This document shows, in pieces, positions 8,404 through 17,244 of a stretch of DNA of 34,106 nt. A program made the position numbers and the translations under genes. Source of the stretch: Deltaproteobacteria bacterium (GTDB lineage Bacteria; Desulfobacterota; Syntrophia; Syntrophales; Smithellaceae); contig JAGVUJ010000200.1 in assembly GCA_019136325.1 (NCBI GenBank), forward strand, positions 1 through 34,106. Reading direction: 5' to 3'. The notes beneath the pieces are model-generated. The model was given only the letters and a program-made list of their open reading frames with translations. It was not told the origin of the DNA and ran no database searches. Position 1 is the stretch's first letter. Each line of letters begins with the position of its first letter.

Positions 8404-10299
8404 ATGAACAGAACGAAAAAAAAATACACAGCTCTGGTTGTGATATTGAGCTTTATTCTGATATGCGCGTTGCCCGGCTATGCGCTGAGTACATCCGAAA
8501 AGAAAAGTTTATCATCATCCGCTGACGTTAAAAAACAGACAGCCAATAAAAAGGTCCAGTCCGAAGACGTTGATCAAAATGACGAAGGGAACAGTTTGTT
8601 TGATTTTGAATCGGAAGATGATGACGCGACCGCTGAGGTTCAGGGCGATGAAGAAAAACAGGACATGATGGAAAATGCGCTGGAACTGCTGGAGGAGGCT
8701 GATAAGCTCTGGCGGAAAGGCGATATCGAAGAGACGCTGGATACGCTTGATGAGGCGTATTCCTTGATCCTTGATGCCAATGGCGATGCGGCCATTGCTC
8801 AGGAAAAAGACGATCTGCGTCTTCTGATTTCCCAGCGCATCCTGGCGGTTTATTCTTCCAAGAGAGACGTACTGAAAGGCAAAAACGGCGAGATTCCATT
8901 ATTGATGAATGCCGATGTGCAGAAAGAAATCAACTCGTTTCAATCCATCGAAAGAGACAGTTTTATGGCGGCGTATCAGCGTTCCGGAATGTATCGGTCT
9001 GAGATCGTGCAGGAACTCAGAAAAGCCGGGATACCCGAGGAATTTTTCTGGCTTCCGCTTGTTGAAAGTCTGTTCAAGATTAATGCTTATTCTTCAGCGC
9101 GCGCCCTTGGTTTATGGCAATTCATTCCGTCAACCGGTTATAAATTCGGTCTCAATCGCGATGAATGGATTGACGAACGCATGGATGTCCAGAAATCCAC
9201 AAAGGCCGCCATCGCTTATTTGAAAGAATTGCACAATATGTTTGGTGACTGGCTGACGGCACTGGCGGCCTATAATTGCGGAGAGGGAAGAGTTTTGCGG
9301 GTCATTTCCCGTCAACGGATAAATTATCTGGACAGTTTCTGGGATTTATACCGGCAACTGCCCAATGAGACGGCCCGTTACGTTCCCCGGTTTCTTGCCA
9401 CTCTGCATATTGTCAATAATCCGCAAAAATACGGGTTCGACCTGAGCAATGCATACAAGCCCATTCCCTTTGAAACGATGAAAGTCGACAAAATGATGAC
9501 GTTTAAAGATATTGCGGAGAAAATAGAAACATCCGAGGATATTCTGTGTTTGCTGAATCCGGAATTGAGACATAAGATGACTCCGGACCGCGAATACACC
9601 CTCAAACTGCCGGAAGAATATCTGGATAAATTTAAATCAGTTTACAGTGAGATCCCGGCGAGTGAAAAGCCCAGCGTCGCGTCGGTTCAGAACTGGAATC
9701 AGGCAACGAATCATTCCGGAAGCAGGACGCGGCGATCGTTTATCAAACACCGTGTAAAACGGGGTGAAACCGTTTATTCGATTGCCAGAAAGTATGGTGT
9801 GTCCGTTGCCTGTGTCCGGTCATATAACCGGTTAGGTTCCAAGAAAAAACTGGTTCAGGGAAGACGGCTGACCATTCCGGTAGCCGGTGGAGAAAAATAT
9901 GCAGACGGAAAGTCAGGCCGGCAATATGATCGGACGCAACTTACATCCTCCGGACGATATAAGGTGAAAAAAGGCGATACCCTTTCCATGGTATCCAGAC
10001 GCTTCAATGTCCCGGTCAATCAATTGAAGGAAATGAACGATCTGACCGGCGGAGAAATCTATGCGGGTCAGAGTTTGATCGTCAAGAAGCAGAAGGTTAA
10101 AAAATCCAAAATCAGTAAAAAAGTTCTGTCGTCAAAGGACATTGACAAGCTGGGAGCAGATAAATATATCGTCACCCGGAACGACAGTTTGCATGCGATT
10201 GCGAAAAAGAATAACACCAGCGTAACAACCCTCATGAAACTGAATAATATATCCGGGAATGAAAAACTTATTCCGGGACAAGTCTTGATCGTCAAATGA
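8404..10299 (+). CDS. mltD: Membrane-bound lytic murein transglycosylase D-like protein with three LysM domains
   Basis: This 631-residue envelope protein has an N-terminal signal or anchor (residues 9-27). No good lipobox is present, because ILIC lacks the small residue before Cys. An acidic, low-complexity and helical stretch follows (about 50-150). The SLT catalytic domain spans about 195-345; the catalytic Glu is E221 in WLPLVESLFK, followed by SARALGLWQFIPSTG and AAYNCGEGRV. Three LysM peptidoglycan-binding domains follow at about 448-492, 518-561 and 587-631. It cleaves glycan strands with formation of 1,6-anhydroMurNAc. AAGGAG just upstream supports the ATG at 8404. No convincing terminator follows before the panC leader. 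Confidence 0.93.
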   Translation: MNRTKKKYTALVVILSFILICALPGYALSTSEKKSLSSSADVKKQTANKKVQSEDVDQNDEGNSLFDFESEDDDATAEVQGDEEKQDMMENALELLEEADKLWRKGDIEETLDTLDEAYSLILDANGDAAIAQEKDDLRLLISQRILAVYSSKRDVLKGKNGEIPLLMNADVQKEINSFQSIERDSFMAAYQRSGMYRSEIVQELRKAGIPEEFFWLPLVESLFKINAYSSARALGLWQFIPSTGYKFGLNRDEWIDERMDVQKSTKAAIAYLKELHNMFGDWLTALAAYNCGEGRVLRVISRQRINYLDSFWDLYRQLPNETARYVPRFLATLHIVNNPQKYGFDLSNAYKPIPFETMKVDKMMTFKDIAEKIETSEDILCLLNPELRHKMTPDREYTLKLPEEYLDKFKSVYSEIPASEKPSVASVQNWNQATNHSGSRTRRSFIKHRVKRGETVYSIARKYGVSVACVRSYNRLGSKKKLVQGRRLTIPVAGGEKYADGKSGRQYDRTQLTSSGRYKVKKGDTLSMVSRRFNVPVNQLKEMNDLTGGEIYAGQSLIVKKQKVKKSKISKKVLSSKDIDKLGADKYIVTRNDSLHAIAKKNNTSVTTLMKLNNISGNEKLIPGQVLIVK

Positions 10300-10350
10300 T
10301 ACGCGGTGTTAAAGCAGCCTTCTGTACACGGGAGTGAAAAAAATATTTCC

Positions 10351-10379
10351 TTGACAAGAAAAGGATAATTCTGTAAAAA
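10351..10379 (+). promoter_or_regulatory. Candidate promoter for the panC leader
   Basis: TTGACA (10351-10356) is a perfect -35 hexamer; TAAAAA (10374-10379) follows after 17 nt. Transcription from here would make a leader of roughly 95 nt that contains the terminator hairpin before panC. Confidence 0.4.
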
Positions 10380-10439
10380 AAATCAATTCGCTTGGATCCG
10401 AGAGGACTGGGACGGAAGGAAAATTCGGAAGAAATTGCT

Positions 10440-10473
10440 AAGCCTTTCGTCGAAAAAGACGAAAGGCTTTTTT
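10440..10473 (+). terminator. Intrinsic terminator hairpin immediately upstream of panC
   Basis: A perfect 12-bp stem pairs AAGCCTTTCGTC (10440-10451) with GACGAAAGGCTT (10458-10469), with a GAAAAA loop and a T run to 10473. It ends 9 nt before the panC ATG. It may end mltD transcription, but no promoter could fit between it and panC, so panC must be transcribed through it. Its 3' arm also contains the only AAAGG upstream of the ATG. Confidence 0.85.
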
Positions 10474-10482
10474 ACTGCGAAA

Positions 10483-11340
10483 ATGAAAGTTGTTGAATCT
10501 ATTAGAGAAATGCAATCTTTTTCCGAGGATCTCCGCCTGCGGGGAAAAAGTTTGGCATTCGTTCCCACCATGGGCTATTTTCACGACGGTCACCTTCAAC
10601 TGATGAAAGAAGCGAAGAAGGCGGCTGATTATGTTGTGGTCAGCATTTACGTCAATCCCACGCAATTCGGTCCCAAGGAAGATTTCTCGAAGTATCCACG
10701 TGATCTGGACCGTGATTTGAAACTGGCAAAAAGCGTCAATGTGGATGTCGTCTTTTGCCCATCAGACAGGGAAATGTACCCCGCACATTATCAGACTTTC
10801 GTCAATGTGGAAAAAGTAACTCAAAATTTATGCGGCCTCTCGCGCCCCGTTCATTTCCGCGGCGTGACGACCGTTTGCAGCAAATTATTCAACATTGTTA
10901 AGCCCCATTCGGCTGTTTTCGGAAAAAAGGATTTTCAACAGTATATAACGATTAAACGCATGGTAGATGATCTCAACATGGATCTGGAAATCATCGGTTA
11001 TCCGACTGTTCGTGAAAAGGATGGATTGGCCATGAGTTCCCGTAATAAGTATCTCTCCAAGGGGGAAAGACCGTCCGCCCTGACGCTCTTCAAAGCCTTA
11101 AAACTGGCCCAAAAGCTCTATGACAAAGGGGAACGAACATCATCGGTCATTATTCATGCCGTGGAGAAATTGATTAAAAGCGCGCCTTATACTGAAATGG
11201 ATTATATTAAAATTTGCGATACAAAACGTCTTTCTGACGTTGAGCAAATCAAGGGCGAAACGGTCATGGCCTTAGCGGTCAACGTCGGTAAGACGAGACT
11301 GATAGACAATCATGTTTTCGGTGAAGAGCTGAAAATATAA
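10483..11340 (+). CDS. panC: Pantothenate synthetase
   Basis: The enzyme joins pantoate and beta-alanine with ATP to make pantothenate, the precursor of CoA. The protein is 285 residues from the ATG at 10483. An open frame continues upstream to a TTG at 10435, but that would translate the terminator hairpin; family members start as here, with MKVVESIREM. The nucleotide-binding HxGH motif is H34-D-G-H37 in PTMGYFHDGHLQLM. NPTQFGPKEDFSKYP, VFGKKDFQQ and LAMSSRNKYL are the other family motifs. There is no good free Shine-Dalgarno before the ATG. panD, which supplies beta-alanine, follows by 30 bp. Confidence 0.95.
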   Translation: MKVVESIREMQSFSEDLRLRGKSLAFVPTMGYFHDGHLQLMKEAKKAADYVVVSIYVNPTQFGPKEDFSKYPRDLDRDLKLAKSVNVDVVFCPSDREMYPAHYQTFVNVEKVTQNLCGLSRPVHFRGVTTVCSKLFNIVKPHSAVFGKKDFQQYITIKRMVDDLNMDLEIIGYPTVREKDGLAMSSRNKYLSKGERPSALTLFKALKLAQKLYDKGERTSSVIIHAVEKLIKSAPYTEMDYIKICDTKRLSDVEQIKGETVMALAVNVGKTRLIDNHVFGEELKI

Positions 11341-11370
11341 TATTTATCCCCCCAAGGAGATTGAAGCATT

Positions 11371-11730
11371 ATGCAAAGATTCATGTTGAAATCAAAAATT
11401 CATCGTGCCACGGTAACGGACGCCGATCTGCATTATGAAGGCAGCATTTCCATTGATGAAAAATTGCTGGAAGAGGCTGATATAGCGCCTTACGAAAAGG
11501 TTGCGATTTATGATGTGGACAATGGCGAAAGGTTTACGACTTACGCCATTAAAGGAAAACGCAATTCCGGTACAATCTGCCTCAACGGAGCCGCCGCCCG
11601 TAAAGTCGCCAAAGGGGATTTGATTATTATTGCCTGTTATGTTCTGGCTGATGATGAAGACGTGAAAAACTGGAAACCCAAATGCGTCTTTGTCGATGCA
11701 AAAAATAAAATAAAAAAACTCAAGAAATAA
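11371..11730 (+). CDS. panD: Aspartate 1-decarboxylase proenzyme
   Basis: This 119-residue proenzyme makes beta-alanine from L-aspartate for PanC. The self-cleavage site is visible as YEG24-S25IS: cleavage between G24 and S25 produces the pyruvoyl cofactor on the alpha chain. Other conserved text is [12 protein letters not shown] at the start and [14 protein letters not shown] around residues 68-81. AAGGAG lies in the 30-bp gap after panC. Length is normal. It is most likely one operon with panC and ahcY. Confidence 0.96.
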   Translation: MQRFMLKSKIHRATVTDADLHYEGSISIDEKLLEEADIAPYEKVAIYDVDNGERFTTYAIKGKRNSGTICLNGAAARKVAKGDLIIIACYVLADDEDVKNWKPKCVFVDAKNKIKKLKK

Positions 11731-11760
11731 AAAATAACCTTGAATTGATCTGGAGGAGAA

Positions 11761-13185
11761 ATGCCTTTTTTAGAAATTGATCCGGCCTTGAAATATAAAG
11801 TTGCGGATGTCGGACTGGCTTCATGGGGGAGAAAAGAAATCAAATTAGCGGAAAACGAAATGCCCGGGCTCATGGCCGTGCGTAAAAAATACGGACGGAT
11901 AAAGCCCCTGAAGGGATTCAAGATCATGGGCAGTCTGCACATGACGATTCAGACCGCCATGCTCATTGAAACGCTCAAAATGCTGGGGGCTGATGTGCGC
12001 TGGGCCTCCTGCAATATTTTTTCCACTCAGGATCATGCCGCCGCGGCGATTGCGAAAAACAGTTCGGCGGCTGTTTTTGCCTGGAAAGGTGAATCCCTGG
12101 AAGAATACTGGTGGTGCACGGAACAGGCGTTAACCTGGCCGGATGGTTCAGGGCCTGATTTGATCGTTGATGATGGCGGTGATGCAACGCTGATGATTCA
12201 TCAGGGAGTGAAAGTTGAAAAAAATCCGAAACTCTTTAAGCAGAAAATTGACAATAAAGAATTTAAGATCATCATGGATCGTCTGGAGAAATCTTTCCGG
12301 CGTCATCCTGGAAAATGGGGGAAAATAGCCTCCCGGGTCAGAGGTGTTTCCGAGGAGACAACTACAGGCGTTCACCGTCTTTATCAGATGCAGGCGGCCG
12401 GAGAGCTTCTTTTCCCTGCGATTAACGTCAATGATTCGGTCACCAAATCGAAATTCGATAATCTTTACGGCTGCCGGGAGTCTCTGGCCGACGGGATTAA
12501 AAGAGCCACCGATATCATGATTGCCGGGAAAATGGTGGTCGTTTGCGGTTACGGAGATGTCGGGAAAGGCTGCGCTCAGTCGATGAGAGGATTCGGCGCC
12601 CGGGTGATCATCACGGAAATTGATCCGATTTGCGCTTTACAGGCGGCCATGGAGGGATATGAGGTGAAAACCATGGAGGACGTGGCTGCGGTCGGCGATA
12701 TTTTCGTTACGGCAACGGGCTGTTGCGATGTGATCACCGGCAGGCACATGGAAATGATGAAAGACGAAGCCATTGTGTGCAATATCGGACATTTTGACAG
12801 TGAAATCGACATGCACTACCTGGAGACAAGCAACGTCTGCAGAAAAGAAAGCATCAAGCCGCAGGTGGATAAGTGGATATTGAAATCAGGCCGTTCCATC
12901 ATTGTTCTGGCCGAAGGCCGCCTGGTGAACCTGGGCTGTGCGACCGGTCATCCGAGCTTTGTCATGAGCAACAGTTTCACCAATCAGTGTCTTGCGCAAA
13001 TCGAGCTGGCAACGAAGAAACATCCGGTGGGCGTTTACACACTTCCCAAAATACTGGATGAAGAAGTCGCCCGTCTGCACTTGGCACGACTTGACGCCAG
13101 GTTAACCAAGCTTAATAAAAAACAAGCTGATTATCTTGGTATCAGGGTTGAAGGACCTTTCAAACCGGATATATACAGATACTAA
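11761..13185 (+). CDS. ahcY: Adenosylhomocysteinase
   Basis: This 474-residue NAD-dependent enzyme splits S-adenosylhomocysteine, the product of SAM-dependent methylation, into adenosine and homocysteine. The N-terminal substrate domain shows [17 protein letters not shown] and [14 protein letters not shown]. The NAD-binding motif is CGYGDVGKG at 262-270. The catalytic-lysine and Asn region reads [16 protein letters not shown], and the C-terminus ends KPDIYRY as in the family. GGAGGAG precedes the ATG. It lies 30 bp after panD; the link to pantothenate synthesis is probably operon packing, not a shared pathway. It converges with lptG only 14 bp away and no terminator was seen between them. Confidence 0.97.
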   Translation: MPFLEIDPALKYKVADVGLASWGRKEIKLAENEMPGLMAVRKKYGRIKPLKGFKIMGSLHMTIQTAMLIETLKMLGADVRWASCNIFSTQDHAAAAIAKNSSAAVFAWKGESLEEYWWCTEQALTWPDGSGPDLIVDDGGDATLMIHQGVKVEKNPKLFKQKIDNKEFKIIMDRLEKSFRRHPGKWGKIASRVRGVSEETTTGVHRLYQMQAAGELLFPAINVNDSVTKSKFDNLYGCRESLADGIKRATDIMIAGKMVVVCGYGDVGKGCAQSMRGFGARVIITEIDPICALQAAMEGYEVKTMEDVAAVGDIFVTATGCCDVITGRHMEMMKDEAIVCNIGHFDSEIDMHYLETSNVCRKESIKPQVDKWILKSGRSIIVLAEGRLVNLGCATGHPSFVMSNSFTNQCLAQIELATKKHPVGVYTLPKILDEEVARLHLARLDARLTKLNKKQADYLGIRVEGPFKPDIYRY

Positions 13186-13199
13186 GCTGGTTCCAACGT

Positions 13200-14279
13200 T
13201 CAGGTATTGACCTTATACAAAAACAGTGCGGCGGCTGCGCCGAAGAGGATGTTAGCCGCCCATGCGGCGAGAAGTGCCGGCAGCATTTCAGACTTGCCCA
13301 GGGACATGCAGAACGCATGAACGATCCAGTAAGAAAATCCTATAAAAATACCTATCCCGATGCTTTGCATGACGCCGCCGCTTCTTTCCGAACGAAGTGA
13401 GAAGGGGATCGCAATGAAAACCATAATCAGCATGACAAAAGGAAACGCGATCTTTCCGTGCAAATCCACAATATATTTTTTCGCGTCATAACCTTCCGAT
13501 TGTATTTTCCTGACATATTTCCTCAGCTCAAAGAATCCCATTTTTTCCACGTCTTGCTGCATCACCTTGAAATCGTCAGGTTTCTCGGGCATATTGACCA
13601 CCTTTTCTTCGGACCATTCCAGAACGGGATCATGGTTGTCGTCAAAACGGGTGGAGAGGAGATTATGAAAAACCCATCGGTTGTTTTTCCATTCCGCGCT
13701 TTGCGCGTCAATGCGGCTCATGAGGGTAAAATCTTTGTTGAGATAAGTGATCATGATGCCCTGTAAAATATTTTTTTCGATGTCAAACATTTTGAAATTA
13801 TAGATGACCTTGTCGCCGTGATACCAGATTTCATTTTGTTTAAAAGATCCCGTTGTTTTTTGCTTTTTGACTTCGACATTCTTAATGTAAGTTGTTTTCT
13901 GAACCGATGCCGGAGTAATCATTTCAGTAAAACAGAAATAAAAAACGGCGGCCACGGAAGCGAAAATGAGAACGGGCAGGGTCATTCTGTAAAGATTGAT
14001 GCCGTTGGCCTTCATGGCGGTGACTTCGCTGAATTTTGAGAGAGAACTGAATGTCATGAGCGTGGCCAGCAGGATAGTCGGCGGGAGCACATACGATATG
14101 ATCATCGGAATCGAAAACAGAAAATAGGAGGCCATTTGAATCATCGTCGCGTTGTGGCTTAGAAACATTCTGATTCTTTCAAAAAAATCGACGATTAAAA
14201 AAAGCGCGATGAACGCCAGAAACGTGATAATAAAAAACCTGAAAAATTCTTTAAGAATATATTTGTCCAGAAGGTTCAA
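13200..14279 (-). CDS. lptG: LPS export permease LptG (YjgP/YjgQ family)
   Basis: This 359-residue inner-membrane protein would form, with LptF and LptB, the ABC transporter that extracts LPS and passes it to the Lpt bridge. Membrane helices group at the N-terminus (about 15-35 and 50-120) and the C-terminus (about 270-355), with a beta-rich periplasmic domain between them. MNLLDKYILKEFFRFF is a typical start, and LSKFSEVTAMKANGIN is the conserved loop after helix 3. The start is a TTG at 14279, supported by GGGGAG about 8 nt upstream on that strand. It follows lptF by 42 bp. LptB, LptA and LptC are not in the window. Confidence 0.92.
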   Translation of the reverse strand: MNLLDKYILKEFFRFFIITFLAFIALFLIVDFFERIRMFLSHNATMIQMASYFLFSIPMIISYVLPPTILLATLMTFSSLSKFSEVTAMKANGINLYRMTLPVLIFASVAAVFYFCFTEMITPASVQKTTYIKNVEVKKQKTTGSFKQNEIWYHGDKVIYNFKMFDIEKNILQGIMITYLNKDFTLMSRIDAQSAEWKNNRWVFHNLLSTRFDDNHDPVLEWSEEKVVNMPEKPDDFKVMQQDVEKMGFFELRKYVRKIQSEGYDAKKYIVDLHGKIAFPFVMLIMVFIAIPFSLRSERSGGVMQSIGIGIFIGFSYWIVHAFCMSLGKSEMLPALLAAWAANILFGAAAALFLYKVNT

Positions 14280-14321
14280 TCTTCGCTCCCCTTGCCTGTT
14301 TCCAATGATGATAAAATATCT

Positions 14322-15437
14322 TTAAAAAAGAGAAATCTCCTTATGGGTCATATAAAACAGCGTCATGCCGATGACGGCAAATAACATGTTCGGCATCCAG
14401 ACGCCGACGGCCACCGGAAGATATCCGGTTTCAGCCAGGGCTTCGCCGCCAATGCGCAGGATGTAATATAGACAAACCGTAATGAGTCCGACGGCAAACC
14501 CTCTTGCCTTGACGGAACGGTGGTTTCTCATCCCCAGCGGCAGGGCAAGCACACCGAAAAAAATGCACGCCAGAGGTATGGAAAATTTTTTATGGGCTTC
14601 TATGGACATTTCCCGGATATCTTTTTCACTCAGACCCGGCTTTTTCATGTTTGCCAGAAGTTCGGTCATGGTCATATCTTTGACGGACTTGGCCGACTTA
14701 TCCAGCGCGGACAATGCGGAATAAAGATCGAGGTTGATATCGTAGCTCTGAAATTCAATCTTGCGATAATTCTTTAAGTCGGCGCTTACCGTGTGGATGG
14801 AGCCGTTCTCCATTCTGAGTTTCACCCTCATGGTCTTGTCATCGGAAATAAGATAGGCCCTGGGGGCAATGATGGTGTTTTGTTCGCCGATGGTGCGTTT
14901 GTCGGACACAATGACGCCTTCCATATAATTTTTATCGGTGAAAACTTTATCCGCATAAATGATGAAACCTTTAAAATTGTCGTTAAAAACCTTTTCCTTG
15001 ATTCCGATGCTGGCGTTCTGCTGCGCTATATTGAACAGCATGCGCTTGGTGGCGAAATTACTCTGCGGGGCAATGAAGTAACTGATCATGATGGTCAGAA
15101 TAAACGTGATCAGAGACGCAATGGCAACCGGATAATAGATGCGCATCATGCTGACGCCGGATGTTTTCAGAGCCGTGATTTCGTTGTCGGAAGACAATCG
15201 GCCGACGGCAATCAGGATGGCGATGATAAGAGCGATGGGAATCGTAAAAAGCATGAAATAGGGCAGCAGAAAAAGAAAAAGTTCAGCGATGGAAACAATA
15301 CTGACGCCTTTATTGACAAACAAATCCATGATTTGTAGAATTTTTCCCATCAATAGAACGAACGTCAGGACAGCCAGAATGATGATAAACGGGAAGGCAA
15401 TTTCTTTAAATATATATCGATCAATTATTTTCCGCAT
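14322..15437 (-). CDS. lptF: LPS export permease LptF (YjgP/YjgQ family)
   Basis: This 371-residue protein is the partner of LptG in the LPS extractor. It begins MRKIIDRYIFKEIAFPF, has N-terminal membrane helices and the conserved LSSDNEITALKTSGVSMM loop, a periplasmic beta domain (about 130-270) and three C-terminal helices starting near SIPLACIFFGVLALPLG. Helix layout and gene order identify it as LptF; naming F versus G relies on order and resemblance. It is the first gene of a two-gene minus-strand operon; the gap to the divergent glycosyltransferase gene should hold its promoter, but I could not pick one with confidence. Confidence 0.9.
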   Translation of the reverse strand: MRKIIDRYIFKEIAFPFIIILAVLTFVLLMGKILQIMDLFVNKGVSIVSIAELFLFLLPYFMLFTIPIALIIAILIAVGRLSSDNEITALKTSGVSMMRIYYPVAIASLITFILTIMISYFIAPQSNFATKRMLFNIAQQNASIGIKEKVFNDNFKGFIIYADKVFTDKNYMEGVIVSDKRTIGEQNTIIAPRAYLISDDKTMRVKLRMENGSIHTVSADLKNYRKIEFQSYDINLDLYSALSALDKSAKSVKDMTMTELLANMKKPGLSEKDIREMSIEAHKKFSIPLACIFFGVLALPLGMRNHRSVKARGFAVGLITVCLYYILRIGGEALAETGYLPVAVGVWMPNMLFAVIGMTLFYMTHKEISLF

Positions 15438-15625
15438 GGATTTTCCGTTGGGATGAGATTTAAATTTTGTTCAATACAGACCTTTTCCCATCCGTTCTAT
15501 AAAAGTAACATGTATTGATGAATTTTCTCAAGCAAAACATCAACAGGCCTTTAAATACGGATGAGATTTCTTCGCGGCATGACGTCGTCTAATGAAAAAA
15601 TTTTAAAGGACGGCATATTCATTTA

Positions 15626-15654
15626 TTGACAGTTTCAATCATTTTCCTTATGTT
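15626..15654 (+). promoter_or_regulatory. Candidate promoter for the family 9 glycosyltransferase gene
   Basis: TTGACA (15626-15631) and TATGTT (15649-15654) are separated by 17 nt. They lie about 40 bp before the ATG at 15695, in the 257-bp gap between divergent genes. Confidence 0.5.
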
Positions 15655-15694
15655 GATGCCGGACTTTATCTGACATCAGCATAAGGATTTATCG

Positions 15695-16924
15695 ATGAAG
15701 GTTGATACCATGCGCCGGATTGATTTTTATGTGGGCGTGCCTCTCTGCTTTCTGGGATCCGTTTTTTATAAAATTGTGAAATTATTTGCCGGAGAAGGAA
15801 AAAAGACTCCGCACAATGTTCTTTTCATCGAGCTGTCGGAGATGGGCAGCGCCATTCTGGTTGATCCGGCAATGAGAAAATTGCAGAAGGAATCAGCCGC
15901 GAGCCTGCACTTCGCCATTTTTAAAAAAAACAAACCGAGCCTTGATCTGCTGAAGACCGTTCCTGAAGAAAATATTTATACCATTCGCGAAGACAGCATG
16001 TCGTTTTTTATTCTGGATACGTTCAAATTTCTCTGGTGGACGCGAAAAAGAAAAATTGATGCCGTCATCGATCTGGAGCTTTTTTCCCGCTTCACGGCTT
16101 TGCTGACCGGATTCAGCGGCGCTTCCCGTAAAGTCGGTTTTCATGCCTATTTCAATGAGGGCCTTTACCGGGGAGATTTCCTGTCCCATAAAGTTGCCTA
16201 TAATCCGCATATGCATATCGCAAAAAATTTTGTCGCTCTGGTCAATGCGTTGCTTGCTTCCCGGGAAGAAATTCCCTATTCCAAAACCATCGTCAAAGAC
16301 GGGGATATCAGCATCGCCAAAGTTCAATATTCCGCCGGAGAACAACAAACGGTTCGGGACATTGTTGGCGTGTGCTTTGAAAAATACGACGTCCGAAAAC
16401 ATAAAATCATTTTAATCAATCCGAATGCCAGTGAATTGCTAATACAGCGCCGCTGGCCGCAGGAACATTACGCGCAACTGATTAGCATGATTCTGAAACA
16501 ATGCGTCAACGCTGTTGTTCTGATTACCGGTGATCCCCGCGAGCGGGAAGAAGCGCAGCGGCTCAAGGAGCAGGTGCGGGATGAACGGTGCATCAACTTT
16601 GCCGGGAAAGTCAGTTTTGCTCAGCTCCCGCTGCTTTACAGTATTTCCGAATTCATGGTGACCAATGACTCCGGACCGCCGCATTTTGCCGCGATCACGG
16701 AGATGCCGACTTTTGTGATTTTCGGTCCGGAGACGCCCGCGCTGTATGGATCGCTGGGAAAGACAACGCCGATTTATGCCGGTCTGGCCTGCTCGCCGTG
16801 CGTCAGCGCGTCCAACCACCGTAAAACAGCATGCCGGGACAATATCTGCCTGAAAGTCATCAAGCCGGAACACGTCTGTGACGTTATACGACCTGAACTT
16901 GAGAAAATTAATGCGAACGGATGA
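15695..16924 (+). CDS. Glycosyltransferase family 9 (heptosyltransferase-like) protein
   Basis: This 409-residue protein has the GT-B layout of the ADP-heptose:LPS heptosyltransferase family. The N-terminal domain begins after a hydrophobic patch with NVLFIELSEMGSAILVDP. In the C-terminal nucleotide-sugar domain, IILINPNASELLIQRRWP (about 238-255) and TNDSGPPHFAAI (323-334) followed by FGPETPALYG are the family motifs. A four-Cys segment (366, 369, 380, 385; CSPCVSASN and CRDNIC) occurs in many members and may bind metal. It probably transfers a sugar to LPS core or another surface glycan; donor and acceptor are unknown. AAGGA precedes the ATG. It lies beside the lpt genes, which fits LPS assembly. 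Confidence 0.85.
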   Translation: MKVDTMRRIDFYVGVPLCFLGSVFYKIVKLFAGEGKKTPHNVLFIELSEMGSAILVDPAMRKLQKESAASLHFAIFKKNKPSLDLLKTVPEENIYTIREDSMSFFILDTFKFLWWTRKRKIDAVIDLELFSRFTALLTGFSGASRKVGFHAYFNEGLYRGDFLSHKVAYNPHMHIAKNFVALVNALLASREEIPYSKTIVKDGDISIAKVQYSAGEQQTVRDIVGVCFEKYDVRKHKIILINPNASELLIQRRWPQEHYAQLISMILKQCVNAVVLITGDPREREEAQRLKEQVRDERCINFAGKVSFAQLPLLYSISEFMVTNDSGPPHFAAITEMPTFVIFGPETPALYGSLGKTTPIYAGLACSPCVSASNHRKTACRDNICLKVIKPEHVCDVIRPELEKINANG

Positions 16925-16948
16925 CCGGTGATGAGGATCAGCCCGGAA

Positions 16949-17233
16949 TCAGCTTTTTTTGAACAAGGCGTCAAGTTTGTCTTTTGCGGTTGATCCGGTG
17001 TCGCCGGAAAAATTGACCGCTTGTCTGAATTTAAAAAAATCACAAAAATTGGAACGGCTCTTCTCCAGAACTCGTTCGGCCTGCGGTTCGCGGCAATCGT
17101 TATAAGAGCCTGGATCATAAAAAGAACAGTTCAAACAACAGTGCAGATCAGCTCCGCAGGACGGGCACTGCGCCTGACGTCCGACAAAAACATCATCTTC
17201 GACGGTCTTCCTGCAATGATGACAGCGTTTCAT
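16949..17233 (-). CDS. Small zinc-ribbon protein
   Basis: From the ATG at 17233 the protein is 94 residues and begins MKRCHHCRKTVEDDVF. An AAGG upstream on that strand supports this start; an earlier in-frame ATG at 17263 would overlap the symporter gene. Cysteine pairs in CHHC, CPSC and CCLNC, with more Cys in NDCREPQAERV and NFCDFF, suggest one or two bound zinc ions. The C-terminus is charged and ends DKLDALFKKS. I recognise this as a conserved uncharacterised small protein of anaerobes, but no function can be given. It is the last gene of the minus-strand Ldt/VanX/symporter cluster. Confidence 0.7.
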   Translation of the reverse strand: MKRCHHCRKTVEDDVFVGRQAQCPSCGADLHCCLNCSFYDPGSYNDCREPQAERVLEKSRSNFCDFFKFRQAVNFSGDTGSTAKDKLDALFKKS

Positions 17234-17244
17234 TGGAATGCACC

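Noticed and set aside
10435..10482. Longer panC start at TTG 10435
   Set aside because: It would translate the terminator hairpin, and family members begin at the position of ATG 10483.
14793..15338. 181-codon plus-strand ORF
   Set aside because: It lies entirely antisense to lptF, and its His/Asp/Gly-rich translation is typical of a shadow frame.
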